In this document: piece by piece, positions 1 to 7,014 of the stretch
How positions within the stretch are numbered: the first letter of the stretch is position 1
How the letters are laid out: every line of letters begins with the position of its first letter
NCBI GenBank assembly: GCA_944325025.1
Contig: CALUYN010000013.1
Location: 1-49,795 of the forward strand
From: Candidatus Gastranaerophilales bacterium
Lineage (GTDB): Bacteria; Cyanobacteriota; Vampirovibrionia; Gastranaerophilales; Gastranaerophilaceae
Direction: 5' to 3'
Length of the DNA stretch: 49,795 nt
Notes under the pieces: generated by a model
What the model was told of the DNA's origin: nothing
The model's database searches: none
Seen by the model: only the letters and a program-made list of their open reading frames with translations
Program-made: the position numbers and the translations under genes

Positions 1-1086
1 GAAGCAGATAAAATAATTTTTATTGTCGACGGAAAAGAAGGGGTTAACCCTGTTGATTACGATATTGCAAATATTTTAAGGCAATCGGGCAAGCCTGTTT
101 TTCTTGCCGTTAATAAATCCGACAATCCTGAATCTTTAATGATGGTGAATGATTTTTATTCTCTAGCTATTGGTGAGCCTATAGGAATATCTGCGCTCCA
201 TGGTTCCGGCGGCGTCGGTGATTTGCTTGATTTGGTTACTGCTGATTTTCCCCGCGATGTTGAACAAAAAGACGATAATACAATAAGGATTGCTATTGTA
301 GGCCGGCCGAATGCGGGTAAATCTTCTATTGTTAATGCTCTGTTAAATGAAAACAGAGTCATAGTTTCGGATGTTTCCGGCACAACCCGCGACAGTATTG
401 ACAGCACAATAACTTATAACAACAGAGAGTTTGTTATTGTTGATACCGCAGGTATTAGGAAAAAATCAAAAGTTGATTGGGGTGTTGAAAAATTTGCAGT
501 AGACAGGGCAATCCGCTCAATAAGAGATTGCGATGTTGCGCTTCTGGTTCTTGATGCAACGCAAGGTGTTTCTGATCAGGATAAAAAAATAGCCTCAATA
601 ATTACAGAAGCCGGAAAAGGTTTGATTATTGCTATTAACAAGTGGGATTTGATAGAAGACAAAAAATCAAACACAATTAATCAATATAACAAAAAACTTG
701 CAAATGATATTCCGTTTTTGGAATACGCTCCGAAAATTTATATTTCAGCGGTTACAAAACAGAGGCTGCACAGTATTTTCACGGAAGCTGAAAAGGTTTA
801 TGCAGAATGTACAAAACGTATTTCTACAGGTTTGCTGAATAAGATTATAAAAGAAGCTTATATGCTTAATCCGCCTGCATCTTCAAAGGGTAAACGTCTG
901 AAAATAATGTATGTAACCCAAACAGGCATACAGCCGCCGCATATTGTAATTTTTGCAAACAACTCGGATTTAATGAAAGACCATTATAAACGATATATTG
1001 AGAATAAACTGAGAGAGGCATTCGGATTTTTCGGGACGCCGGTAAAACTTTCAGTCAGAGAGCGTTCTGATAAAGAAAAGAAATAA
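1..1086 (+). CDS. der: GTPase Der (EngA), 5' end cut off by the window edge
   Basis: Der is a double-GTPase ribosome-assembly factor acting on the 50S subunit. The frame is open from base 1, so 361 residues are visible and roughly 80-90 N-terminal residues are missing. What remains of the first G domain shows its NKSD (G4) and SALHG (G5) motifs. The second G domain begins at visible residue 101 with GRPNAGKSS (G1), followed by DTAG (G3), NKWD (G4) and SA (G5). The last ~100 residues form the KH-like domain typical of Der. An ATG at 139 is internal and is not the start. A strong terminator follows directly after the stop codon, so der ends its transcription unit. Confidence 0.97.
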   Translation, partial: EADKIIFIVDGKEGVNPVDYDIANILRQSGKPVFLAVNKSDNPESLMMVNDFYSLAIGEPIGISALHGSGGVGDLLDLVTADFPRDVEQKDDNTIRIAIVGRPNAGKSSIVNALLNENRVIVSDVSGTTRDSIDSTITYNNREFVIVDTAGIRKKSKVDWGVEKFAVDRAIRSIRDCDVALLVLDATQGVSDQDKKIASIITEAGKGLIIAINKWDLIEDKKSNTINQYNKKLANDIPFLEYAPKIYISAVTKQRLHSIFTEAEKVYAECTKRISTGLLNKIIKEAYMLNPPASSKGKRLKIMYVTQTGIQPPHIVIFANNSDLMKDHYKRYIENKLREAFGFFGTPVKLSVRERSDKEKK

Positions 1087-1116
1087 AAAAAGAGGAGCCT
1101 GAACTCCTCTTTTTTT
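1087..1116 (+). terminator. Rho-independent terminator of der
   Basis: AGAGGAG (1091-1097) pairs with CTCCTCT (1104-1110) across a six-base loop. An A run stands before the stem and six T follow it. It starts right after the der stop codon. Read from the other strand it also precedes a T run, so it may also stop transcription of the minus-strand pair 1440-1799/1123-1413. Confidence 0.9.
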
Positions 1117-1122
1117 ACCTGT

Positions 1123-1413
1123 TTAAAACTTACTTACGAAACATAAAACATCATCAAATAAATTCTTAATCGGTTCTGTCACATCGTAGGAAAGAATTTT
1201 TCTTACGTATTCGAGTTTTTCCTCAAATGTTAATGTGTGACGTTGTTCTTCCGGGATTTCTGCGATGATTTGTTCTATTTTACTTTCATCAATAACCATT
1301 TCATACTTTTTTAACAACTCTTCTGACAACATAATAGTTTCACATACATCATTGATAGGGGTGATTTTTGAGTAATCAATTTCTAACTCTGCGGGGTCAT
1401 GTAAATTTTTCAT
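1123..1413 (-). CDS. Small protein of unknown function, second gene of a pair
   Basis: A 96-residue acidic, mainly helical protein with no signal peptide or membrane segment; I do not recognise the family. AGGAGC lies 8 bases before the ATG. It follows the 119-residue gene at 1440-1799 by 26 bases on the same strand and is probably cotranscribed. Its last 20 residues (D-V-T-x-P-I-K-N-L-F-D-D-x3-F-V-S) match the end of that neighbour (D-I-T-x-P-L-Q-N-M-F-D-E-x3-Y-V-S), so the two probably share a C-terminal helix by duplication. Whether they bind each other cannot be seen from the sequence. Confidence 0.75.
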   Translation of the reverse strand: MKNLHDPAELEIDYSKITPINDVCETIMLSEELLKKYEMVIDESKIEQIIAEIPEEQRHTLTFEEKLEYVRKILSYDVTEPIKNLFDDVLCFVSKF

Positions 1414-1439
1414 CTTTCTTGCTCCTTATATATTAATTT

Positions 1440-1799
1440 TTAAACAAACGCTTCTGAGACATAATTTGCCATTTCATCAAACATATTTTGAAGCGGCAGT
1501 GTAATATCAATCATTGCTTCCTGCTGAATATCAGCCATTGCTGTTTCAAATGTTTTGGGCGGTTTGACTGCAACTGTTTCAAACTTCCCTGATTCAAGCT
1601 GTTGTAGTAAATCTCTTGAAAAATCTTTAGTGTTCCTTAGAGATGATAAGATAGCACAGTCTATTTTAAACAAGTCTGCAGAACTCAATTCACTGCTGAG
1701 CATTCTCTCCATTTTGTCAATGTCATTAATATCGTGCATAATTCCATTGGCAACAGTGTTACAGTCCATGACCATAACGTTTTCAGTTTTTGAATTCAT
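1440..1799 (-). CDS. Small protein of unknown function, first gene of a pair
   Basis: A 119-residue soluble, mostly helical protein without known motifs. The start is supported by GGAGG ten bases before the ATG. The C-terminal block D-I-T-L-P-L-Q-N-M-F-D-E-M is shared with the following gene (1123-1413). The likely promoter lies about 240 bases upstream (TTGACA/TATAAA, 2045-2073), giving an unusually long leader that contains a strong hairpin. No function can be assigned. Confidence 0.75.
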   Translation of the reverse strand: MNSKTENVMVMDCNTVANGIMHDINDIDKMERMLSSELSSADLFKIDCAILSSLRNTKDFSRDLLQQLESGKFETVAVKPPKTFETAMADIQQEAMIDITLPLQNMFDEMANYVSEAFV

Positions 1800-1995
1800 T
1801 AAAATTTTACCTCCAATTAATTATTGCTCTGTCTGTATTTTTTATCTCGGTAAAATTTTTCAAAAACTTTAATAAAAAGAATGAATTGTTACATTATCTT
1901 TACAAAAAATAAACAATTAAGCCAAAATCCTATCAATCTGGCATTATTTCAGGATTTCTGTTTTTTAATTCATGAAAAGTTTGTAGCGAAAAAGA

Positions 1996-2019
1996 AAGTC
2001 TCGTCATTTGACAAGACTT
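1996..2019 (-). promoter_or_regulatory. Leader hairpin near the 5' end of the small-protein mRNA
   Basis: On the minus-strand RNA AAGUCUUGUC and GACGAGACUU form an 11-bp stem (one G-U pair) with a two-base loop, followed by UCUUUUUC. It begins about 20 bases after the predicted transcription start. It could be an early terminator/attenuator or a 5' stabilising structure. The U run is broken by one C. Confidence 0.5.
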
Positions 2020-2044
2020 ATAAATATACATTTACCCCACACCT

Positions 2045-2073
2045 TTTATAACATAAAAGATTTTTTTTGTCAA
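2045..2073 (-). promoter_or_regulatory. Sigma-70-type promoter for the 1440-1799 / 1123-1413 pair
   Basis: On the minus strand TTGACA (2073-2068) is followed after exactly 17 bases by TATAAA (2050-2045). The predicted start is near 2038, about 240 bases before the first start codon. This is one of the best promoter matches in the window. Confidence 0.75.
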
Positions 2074-2126
2074 CATATATTAGAAAAAATATTTGTAACA
2101 AATAAAAAATATTATACAAAAAAGGT

Positions 2127-2765
2127 TTAATGAGCTTCTTTTAGCACTACAATGGTGTCTTCTATTTCTGTTTTAAGATATTCAAGCTGTTGATCAATAA
2201 CATTGTCGTTATATAGATATCCTGCACCGGTGTATGCCATATACGGCCTGTATTTTTCGGCTTCTGCGCGTAGGGTTGCAACAGATTGCGTGTGCGTTGA
2301 AAGTTCCATCAGTTTTTTGAAGGAAATATAGCTGCTTTCGGGTGTGCCTTCGTATTTGTTTCTTAAAAATTCTACGGTTTTTGTGAAAAAGAATGCTTTT
2401 GCATTGAAAAGCTGAACGCTTCCCCTGTCTTCTATACAGGAGAGAAGGTTTTCTAACTGCGGCAGAAGTTCATTAATGTCGTTTAGATAAGGGGATGTTT
2501 TATTGTCTTTTAAAATAATGTTTACAAATGCCGGATTGTCACGCGGAACAGGTTTTATTTCTTCTGATGAATTGAAGTTTTTTGAGTCTTCAAAGAGAGG
2601 TTTTGTACTTTTGGGGTCAGTGGTGTTAAAATTTTTGGAAATATCCGGCAATGTACCTACATAACCTCTGCCTTCTATATCAGGTTTATCTTTTTTAAAT
2701 CCCCACCCGAAACAAGCAGAGGTACTTAAAATTATAGCTAAACAAAAAACAGCAAGTTTTCTCAT
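2127..2765 (-). CDS. Exported protein, possible lipoprotein, unknown function
   Basis: 212 residues. The N-terminus has two basic residues, a hydrophobic core and S-T-S-A-C at residues 14-18, which resembles a lipobox except for Thr at -3. It is therefore secreted or membrane-anchored. The rest is soluble and helix-rich, with no family I recognise. It lies 58 bases after the exported protein at 2824-3507 on the same strand. There is no Shine-Dalgarno site. Instead TATAAT (2777-2772) sits so that transcription would start at the A of the ATG, so a leaderless mRNA is possible even though an upstream gene is close. Confidence 0.75.
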   Translation of the reverse strand: MRKLAVFCLAIILSTSACFGWGFKKDKPDIEGRGYVGTLPDISKNFNTTDPKSTKPLFEDSKNFNSSEEIKPVPRDNPAFVNIILKDNKTSPYLNDINELLPQLENLLSCIEDRGSVQLFNAKAFFFTKTVEFLRNKYEGTPESSYISFKKLMELSTHTQSVATLRAEAEKYRPYMAYTGAGYLYNDNVIDQQLEYLKTEIEDTIVVLKEAH

Positions 2766-2823
2766 ACCATAATTATAATGACTGGAGAAAAAAAATCATC
2801 GTTTGTTTAATTTATTTGTTAAT

Positions 2824-3507
2824 CTATTCTATTACCGATCCGGTTGCAGGTTCTATCATCGGAGTTTCAGGCATTGTTTGTGGTGTTTGTTCCGGCTTGT
2901 GCTTAAAACCAAACAGGTGCCATTTTTTGTGAACCGGACAAAGCACGTTATTTTGTTCGCCGTAATACATTTTTTGCCCGAAGGGTCGTAGTTTTGGGTC
3001 GCGTTCATAAAAAGCTTTATTCTTCATACAGTATTTAATTTCTTTGCGTTTCATTTTGGTAACTGTATTGTATTTTGCTTTTTGTTCGGAATTTAAGATT
3101 GATTTAAATTCTTTATCATACTTATCGGCAGTTTTTTGCATTTCTTTTTTTATTTTTTCAATAACTTTTTCCTGTTTTCTCACTGCAGATTCTGAAGCAC
3201 CGCTGTGTTCACACATTTTTGAGAGAACATATTCTTCCTGCTGATATTCTTTAAAAAGTTTTCCTAATTCTTCATAACGTTTTTGATCTATAACGTCTTT
3301 GCATTTTTGCTGATCGTTAGAGAGGTTTAAGACGTTGTATAATGTTGCGCGCTCGTTGTACATAGAAGTCATCAAGTCAAGACATTTTGTTGTTTGGTTA
3401 CATTTGCAGGCTTGCTCATTATTTTCCATTATTCCGATTTCCTGTGAAAAAGCAGCAGATGCACATAATAAACAGCAAATTCCAAGTACAAAAAATTTTT
3501 TAGACAT
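2824..3507 (-). CDS. Periplasmic helical protein with LTxxQ-like motifs (Spy/CpxP-like)
   Basis: 227 residues with a clear signal peptide (cleavage near residue 22, after the AFS region). The mature part is strongly charged and helical, with L-S-N-D-Q and L-N-S-E-Q segments about 70 residues apart. This resembles the LTxxQ motif of the Spy/CpxP family of envelope chaperones. Cysteines are frequent (C33, C35 and others). The C-terminal 60 residues are a low-complexity Pro-rich tail. GGGAGAGG precedes the ATG by five bases. It heads the minus-strand pair with 2127-2765 and is divergent from mrnC. The family assignment rests on motif spacing and is tentative. Confidence 0.7.
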   Translation of the reverse strand: MSKKFFVLGICCLLCASAAFSQEIGIMENNEQACKCNQTTKCLDLMTSMYNERATLYNVLNLSNDQQKCKDVIDQKRYEELGKLFKEYQQEEYVLSKMCEHSGASESAVRKQEKVIEKIKKEMQKTADKYDKEFKSILNSEQKAKYNTVTKMKRKEIKYCMKNKAFYERDPKLRPFGQKMYYGEQNNVLCPVHKKWHLFGFKHKPEQTPQTMPETPMIEPATGSVIE

Positions 3508-3581
3508 TTTACCTCTCCCTTATGAAAAGAATTATTGCATAATTATAGGTTAAAAACAATATTTTGTAGTAAACTCTTTTT

Positions 3582-3944
3582 ATGGAAGAAATGAATTTAA
3601 GAAATTATGCATATTTAGGTGACGCTGTCTGGGAGTTGTTCATTAGAGAAAAAACTACAAAATTAACCGACAATTCCCGAAAATTACATAAGATAACAAC
3701 AGATAAAGTTAAAGCTTCTTTTCAGGCTGAACTGCTTCATGTAATTGATGATTATCTGACAGATTTTGAAAAAGAAATTTCACGCCGCGCAAGAAATCTT
3801 CCTATCCCCGTCGGCCGGCGCCAAATTCAATCAGAATATCGTCAGGCAACAGCTTTTGAAGCGTTAATAGGTTTTTGGTTTATTCATGAGAAAGATCGGT
3901 TAAAATTTTTTCAAGATTTGTTTGAAAAATATTTAAAATTTTAA
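3582..3944 (+). CDS. mrnC: Mini-ribonuclease 3 (Mini-III)
   Basis: 120 residues, the normal size for this RNase III catalytic-domain protein without a dsRNA-binding domain; it trims 23S rRNA precursors in Firmicutes and Cyanobacteria. YLGDAVWEL near the N-terminus carries the catalytic Asp (D14). Further on come the LH-x2-T-x2-VKAS-x-QA segment, R-R-A-R-N and Y-R-x-ATAFEALIGF with the second acidic site. The start could be 3582 or the ATG at 3591; neither has a good Shine-Dalgarno site. The gene stands alone, divergent from 2824-3507. Confidence 0.93.
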   Translation: MEEMNLRNYAYLGDAVWELFIREKTTKLTDNSRKLHKITTDKVKASFQAELLHVIDDYLTDFEKEISRRARNLPIPVGRRQIQSEYRQATAFEALIGFWFIHEKDRLKFFQDLFEKYLKF

Positions 3945-4026
3945 ATAAAAAAACATTTAACCGGAGGATATAATTTTTTAAATCTGCATGTATATTATAA
4001 AAATATAAAAAATGGAGGTTTATTTT

Positions 4027-4590
4027 ATGAAAAGAGATTATCAGGAATTAATTAACAATTACCAGGGCGGCGATTTGGATTTGTCTGGCTGCGAAATTAA
4101 AAAACTTGAATTAGGCCATATTGAAGGCAGCTTGAATTTATCAAAATGTGTTATTGGAAAACTTTCTATCGGTTGGGTTGCAAATACATTAGATATGTCA
4201 GGTGCTGATATTAAAAAAATTGAAACACCAATTGACGCAAATTCTGTTAACATGGCCGGAGCCAAAATCGGGAAATTGCCTGAACATATTTGGACAGACA
4301 GCTTAAATATGGAAAAAAGCAGCATTGAAAAATTAAATACAGATATTAGAACTAATGTGTTTAATATTAGAGGAACAAAATTTACATCTTTACCAAAGAA
4401 TTTGAAAGTTCACAAACTTATTACAGATTCAAAATCAGCTAAAAATCTTTCATTGTTAACATTAAAACAATGTGACGAGCTTGTAATGGATGATTGTGTA
4501 TACTTTGAACAAAGAGATCTTGTAGAAAACTATAATTTCTCAAATGTAGTTTCAGCATCAAGCGATATTGAAATGGTTTGTGCAGTTTAA
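4027..4590 (+). CDS. Leucine-rich-repeat-like protein
   Basis: 187 residues from the ATG at 4027. An ATG at 4012 is in frame, but GGAGG (4014-4018) overlaps it and is ideally placed for 4027. The first 130 residues are about six repeats of 18-22 residues with the pattern x-L-D-L-S-G-C-x-I-K-K-L, predicting a curved or solenoid beta structure. There is no signal peptide. The last 60 residues leave the repeat. Function unknown; such folds usually bind proteins. It is a single-gene unit ended by a strong terminator. Confidence 0.8.
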   Translation: MKRDYQELINNYQGGDLDLSGCEIKKLELGHIEGSLNLSKCVIGKLSIGWVANTLDMSGADIKKIETPIDANSVNMAGAKIGKLPEHIWTDSLNMEKSSIEKLNTDIRTNVFNIRGTKFTSLPKNLKVHKLITDSKSAKNLSLLTLKQCDELVMDDCVYFEQRDLVENYNFSNVVSASSDIEMVCAV

Positions 4591-4610
4591 CATAATAAGG
4601 ATAATTATAT

Positions 4611-4642
4611 AAAAAGCCGCTTATAAAATAGGCGGCTTTTTT
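4611..4642 (+). terminator. Rho-independent terminator after the LRR-like gene
   Basis: AGCCGC (4615-4620) pairs with GCGGCT (4632-4637) around an 11-base loop, with flanking A and T runs (T to 4642). Confidence 0.9.
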
Positions 4643-4668
4643 AATTACTAATAAAAAATACAAGGGGG

Positions 4669-4696
4669 TTTACAAAAAAAAATCAGCATGTACAAT
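4669..4696 (+). promoter_or_regulatory. Promoter of the tRNA-Ala gene
   Basis: TTTACA (4669-4674), 16 bases, then TACAAT (4691-4696). Predicted start near 4703, giving a leader of about 24 bases before the mature tRNA. Confidence 0.6.
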
Positions 4697-4726
4697 AAAT
4701 ATTGTGACAATTAAAAAGAACCTTAT

Positions 4727-4799
4727 GGGGGTTTAGCTCAGCTGGTAGAGCACCTGCTTTGCACGCAGGGGGTCAGGAGTTCGAATCTCCTAACCTCCA
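4727..4799 (+). tRNA. tRNA-Ala (anticodon TGC)
   Basis: 73 bases with complete cloverleaf. The acceptor GGGGGTT pairs with AACCTCC (4792-4798) with a G3-U70 wobble, the classical alanine identity element. The anticodon TGC is at 4760-4762 and the T arm AGGAG-TTCGAAT-CTCCT is intact. CCA is not encoded. Its T-arm region reappears in altered form at 6989-7012, and the 3' flank is the integration-like site discussed under findings. Confidence 0.97.
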
Positions 4800-4800
4800 A

Positions 4801-4834
4801 AATAAAAGGGACATCGAAAGATGTCTCTTTTATT
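4801..4834 (+). terminator. Terminator of the tRNA-Ala transcript
   Basis: A stem of up to 15 bp (AATAAAAGGGACATC with GATGTCTCTTTTATT, one G-U) around a GAAA loop, beginning two bases after the tRNA. The stem itself supplies the U run. Confidence 0.85.
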
Positions 4835-4848
4835 GTTATGTATCATGG

Positions 4849-4891
4849 ATTTTGAGAAAAAGTATCACGAGTTTGATATTTAAGTCGGAAA
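4849..4891 (+). repeat. 43-bp direct repeat, left copy
   Basis: Identical over 43 bases to 7015-7057. It lies 50 bases downstream of tRNA-Ala, just before the stop codon of the minus-strand XRE gene. The two copies bracket a block of about 2.1 kb (XRE regulator, possible toxin, membrane protein). It looks like an attachment-site or recombination duplication; no recombinase gene lies inside. Confidence 0.85.
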
Positions 4892-4893
4892 AC

Positions 4894-5277
4894 TTATAAG
4901 TTTTGAATTTTTTGCAATTTTTCGAGTCCTGATATAAAATAAATAACCTGCGTAATATTATCAGAATTAAGTGTTGTTCTGGTTGCAAGTAGCTCTCTTA
5001 ATTCGTCTTCAAATGTTTTATCCGGGATATTTTGTTCTTTATTTTCAAACAAAATATCCGCTAAAATAAATAATTCATTATTAAATTTTAAAGCATCACT
5101 AAGTTGTTTAATAGTAATAGCTTTCGGGAAATTAGCCATTTTACCGTTTTCAAGTTTAGTTATTAAAGCTGCACTAACACTTGATAGTTTTTCTAACTCT
5201 CTTAAACTTAATTTCAAAGCCAGACGTCTTTGCTTTAAAACAGTCCCGAATTTAATAAGTTGTGTATATTTATCCAT
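4894..5277 (-). CDS. XRE-family transcriptional regulator
   Basis: 127 residues from the ATG at 5277, supported by GAGGTGG just upstream. A further in-frame ATG at 5334 would add 19 hydrophobic residues lying inside the promoter and is rejected. Residues 10-65 form a helix-turn-helix of the XRE/Cro type (TVLKQRRLALKLSLRELEKL, then SVSAALITKLENG). The C-terminal half is helical and may dimerise. Divergent from the possible toxin gene at 5422. Its own promoter and the divergent one share an inverted repeat (5319-5331), so it probably represses itself and the cassette. Confidence 0.88.
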   Translation of the reverse strand: MDKYTQLIKFGTVLKQRRLALKLSLRELEKLSSVSAALITKLENGKMANFPKAITIKQLSDALKFNNELFILADILFENKEQNIPDKTFEDELRELLATRTTLNSDNITQVIYFISGLEKLQKIQNL

Positions 5278-5293
5278 TATCCACCTCAAAAGA

Positions 5294-5322
5294 ATGATAA
5301 CAAAAACAAAGCAATAAATCAA
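5294..5322 (-). promoter_or_regulatory. Promoter of the XRE regulator
   Basis: On the minus strand TTGATT (5322-5317), 17 bases, TATCAT (5299-5294), with a TG extension upstream of the -10. The -35 overlaps the inverted repeat at 5319-5331. Confidence 0.65.
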
Positions 5323-5385
5323 CACAGTTGACAAATCAACAAAGCAATGTTATACTAGATATAATTCAACACACATTGACAAATA
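5319..5385. promoter_or_regulatory. Two probable operator copies in the divergent intergenic region
   Basis: The unit TCAACACA-(G or CA)-TTGACAAAT occurs at 5319-5337 and 5366-5385. Each contains an inverted repeat (TCAAC-ACA-GTTGA at 5319-5331; TCAA-N6-TTGA at 5366-5379). The first covers both divergent -35 boxes and the second lies just after the predicted plus-strand start. This is the layout of an XRE repressor with two operators. Confidence 0.6.
5328..5356 (+). promoter_or_regulatory. Strong promoter of the 5422-6883 gene pair
   Basis: TTGACA (5328-5333), 17 bases, TATACT (5351-5356) preceded by TGT (extended -10). Predicted start near 5363. The -35 lies within the first operator copy. 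Confidence 0.75.
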
Positions 5386-5421
5386 TAAAACAATTTAACA
5401 CCCGCGCTAGGAGAAATATAA

Positions 5422-6417
5422 ATGGCAAGTTTAAGAAATTTTATTAATGCAATCACAAATGACAACAAAATCTACACAGCAGAAGACATAGGCAGTATGT
5501 CAGGAGATGAATTTATGGAAAATGAAAAAGCAATAGATTATCAAGTGGCAAATTTAGGTATTCCAAGAGAAAGTGATCTTGCTAGCAGTTCAGACGTAGT
5601 TTATGTTCAAGCATACACTAGAGATGACGGAACGGAGGTAAAAGCACATTATCGTTCCAAGCCAGATGGGGTTGGTGGAAATAATTATGAGTACAGTGAA
5701 ACTTCAACCGACGCATCCGCTAATATTGAGCAACCGACAGTATTAGAAGGCGGTATTACTTATAATGATTATCCGATAAATAAAAATGCAGGAATTAGAA
5801 ATTATTTAGACCATAATATTAATAGTGTAGCGGGCTCATTTAGTGAGCAAATGCTAAATTGGGGAGTTAATGCATTAGGATATCCGTTGAATCAAAATGA
5901 TGCTGTAGCGTTATGGAATATGGCTTCAAATCCAACAGGAATTTATAATAATGATTATATAAGAAAAAATGGTACTTTATATAACGATGTAGATTCTTTA
6001 ACCAGTGAATATACACCATATAAAACAAAAATAAAAAATAAAATAAAATCACAATTTGGAGATGTAAATGTTCCCGGTGTCGTTTTACATGAAAATAGTA
6101 ATGTATCTAATGTAATAGCTCATTCTGAGGAACTTGGAAATTTTATAAGAAATAATTATGCAGATTTAAAGTCAGGGAAAGAAGTATCCGGCTCATTCAG
6201 GTTTAATGGATTTACTAATTTACACAATGCCTTTGGCAGTGTAGATGTGTTATCTGCAAAAACTCGTGGGAATTATGTGGATGTGACATTACTTGACACG
6301 TATGATTTTAATAAAAATGATAAGAATCTTTTTGTTAAAATGGGTCGTAGTGCCCAAGAAACAGGGAAGCTAAATCCATACTTTACAATTGTAAAATGTA
6401 GGTATAAACTGAAATAA
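5422..6417 (+). CDS. Possible polymorphic toxin/bacteriocin-like protein
   Basis: 331 residues, start backed by AGGAG eight bases before the ATG. I do not recognise the full protein. Residues 59-82 hold VYVQAYTRDDGTEVKAHYRS, a short basic segment of a kind seen in many accessory-region proteins. Residues 220-331 form a compact alpha/beta-like C-terminal region with D-T-Y-D-F at 292-296. D-x-Y-D is the first half of the catalytic motif of colicin M-type lipid II phosphatases, but the following His-Arg pair is not at the usual spacing. There is no signal peptide. It is cotranscribed with a small membrane protein 19 bases downstream and controlled by a divergent XRE regulator, an arrangement that suits toxin and immunity. 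The toxin role is inference. Confidence 0.6.
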   Translation: MASLRNFINAITNDNKIYTAEDIGSMSGDEFMENEKAIDYQVANLGIPRESDLASSSDVVYVQAYTRDDGTEVKAHYRSKPDGVGGNNYEYSETSTDASANIEQPTVLEGGITYNDYPINKNAGIRNYLDHNINSVAGSFSEQMLNWGVNALGYPLNQNDAVALWNMASNPTGIYNNDYIRKNGTLYNDVDSLTSEYTPYKTKIKNKIKSQFGDVNVPGVVLHENSNVSNVIAHSEELGNFIRNNYADLKSGKEVSGSFRFNGFTNLHNAFGSVDVLSAKTRGNYVDVTLLDTYDFNKNDKNLFVKMGRSAQETGKLNPYFTIVKCRYKLK

Positions 6418-6436
6418 ATGAGGAGAAATTTAATCT

Positions 6437-6883
6437 GTGAAAAATTTCGATTTTTATTTTTATCTAAATCTTTTCAATATCCTATTAGTTGTATTTATGT
6501 TTGGAATGTTTCTTATTTTTTTTATAACTTGTTATATATCACCAAACTGGATACTTCCAAGTTGCTTTATTTTATTATGCATACTTGCAAAAATTTTTCT
6601 TTTGTACCTATTATTTGTTACATTTGAAAAATTTTTCACTAATTCAGAATTGATTAAAGTTGCAGAAGAATTGAAAACAAACTCCACACGTAGAAAATAT
6701 TCACTGTTATTGTCTTTTGGCTATGATACAATTATAATGTTATGTTTTGCATTGCATGATATGATAGAATACCGTTTTGAATGGATATCTCTTTTGGGTT
6801 ATGAAATAATGACACTTGGTGGGGTATGTATGTTTTATATAACATTATTTGGTTTATGGAAAATTCAAGGTAAATTAGAATAA
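6437..6883 (+). CDS. Small polytopic membrane protein, possible immunity protein
   Basis: 148 residues starting with GTG at 6437; AGGAG is at 6421-6425. Two long hydrophobic segments (about residues 8-32 and 37-62) precede a polar stretch with a K-T-N-S-T-R-R-K cluster, followed by two more (about 90-108 and 116-142), giving four likely membrane spans. It lies 19 bases after the 331-residue gene and has no other partner. Small inner-membrane proteins of this kind serve as immunity proteins for M-type bacteriocins in pseudomonads; applying that here is inference. No homologous family recognised. Confidence 0.65.
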   Translation: MKNFDFYFYLNLFNILLVVFMFGMFLIFFITCYISPNWILPSCFILLCILAKIFLLYLLFVTFEKFFTNSELIKVAEELKTNSTRRKYSLLLSFGYDTIIMLCFALHDMIEYRFEWISLLGYEIMTLGGVCMFYITLFGLWKIQGKLE

Positions 6884-6988
6884 TAATTTATTTAGGATAA
6901 TTATTGTGTTGAAAAGATACAAAAGCTATTTAAAACACTTGATATGCCGGTAAAATAGAGTTAAATTATAAATGACAAATTAATATCA

Positions 6989-7012
6989 GGTCAGGAGTCC
7001 GAGTCCCCTGAC
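6989..7012 (+). repeat. tRNA T-arm fragment adjoining the right repeat
   Basis: 24 bases matching the tRNA-Ala T-arm region (4771-4794) at 20 positions; all four differences are transitions. It lies directly before the right copy of the 43-bp repeat. The T loop has lost the invariant TTC, so it cannot be a working tRNA. It looks like the remnant of a tRNA 3' end duplicated or brought in with the cassette. Confidence 0.6.
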
Positions 7013-7014
7013 AT

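Larger units (their letters stand above)
1800..2126. other. Gene-free spacer holding a long minus-strand leader
   Basis: No convincing gene in this 327-base stretch. On the minus strand it holds a near-consensus promoter (2045-2073), a hairpin (1996-2019) and the Shine-Dalgarno site of the gene ending at 1440. I looked for a conserved riboswitch pattern and recognised none. Confidence 0.6.

Noticed and set aside
156-407. Minus-strand open frame inside der
   Set aside because: Antisense shadow of a well-supported GTPase gene; no ribosome site or family.
4012-4026. Earlier ATG of the LRR-like gene
   Set aside because: The GGAGG needed for initiation overlaps this ATG and is correctly spaced for 4027.
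6418-6627. Open frame overlapping the start of the small membrane protein
   Set aside because: Different frame from the four-helix protein, shorter, and ends without domain logic; the 6437 frame is consistent to the end.
6989-7012. Second tRNA gene at the right repeat
   Set aside because: Only a T-arm-like piece is present; no acceptor, D or anticodon arms, and the T loop is altered.
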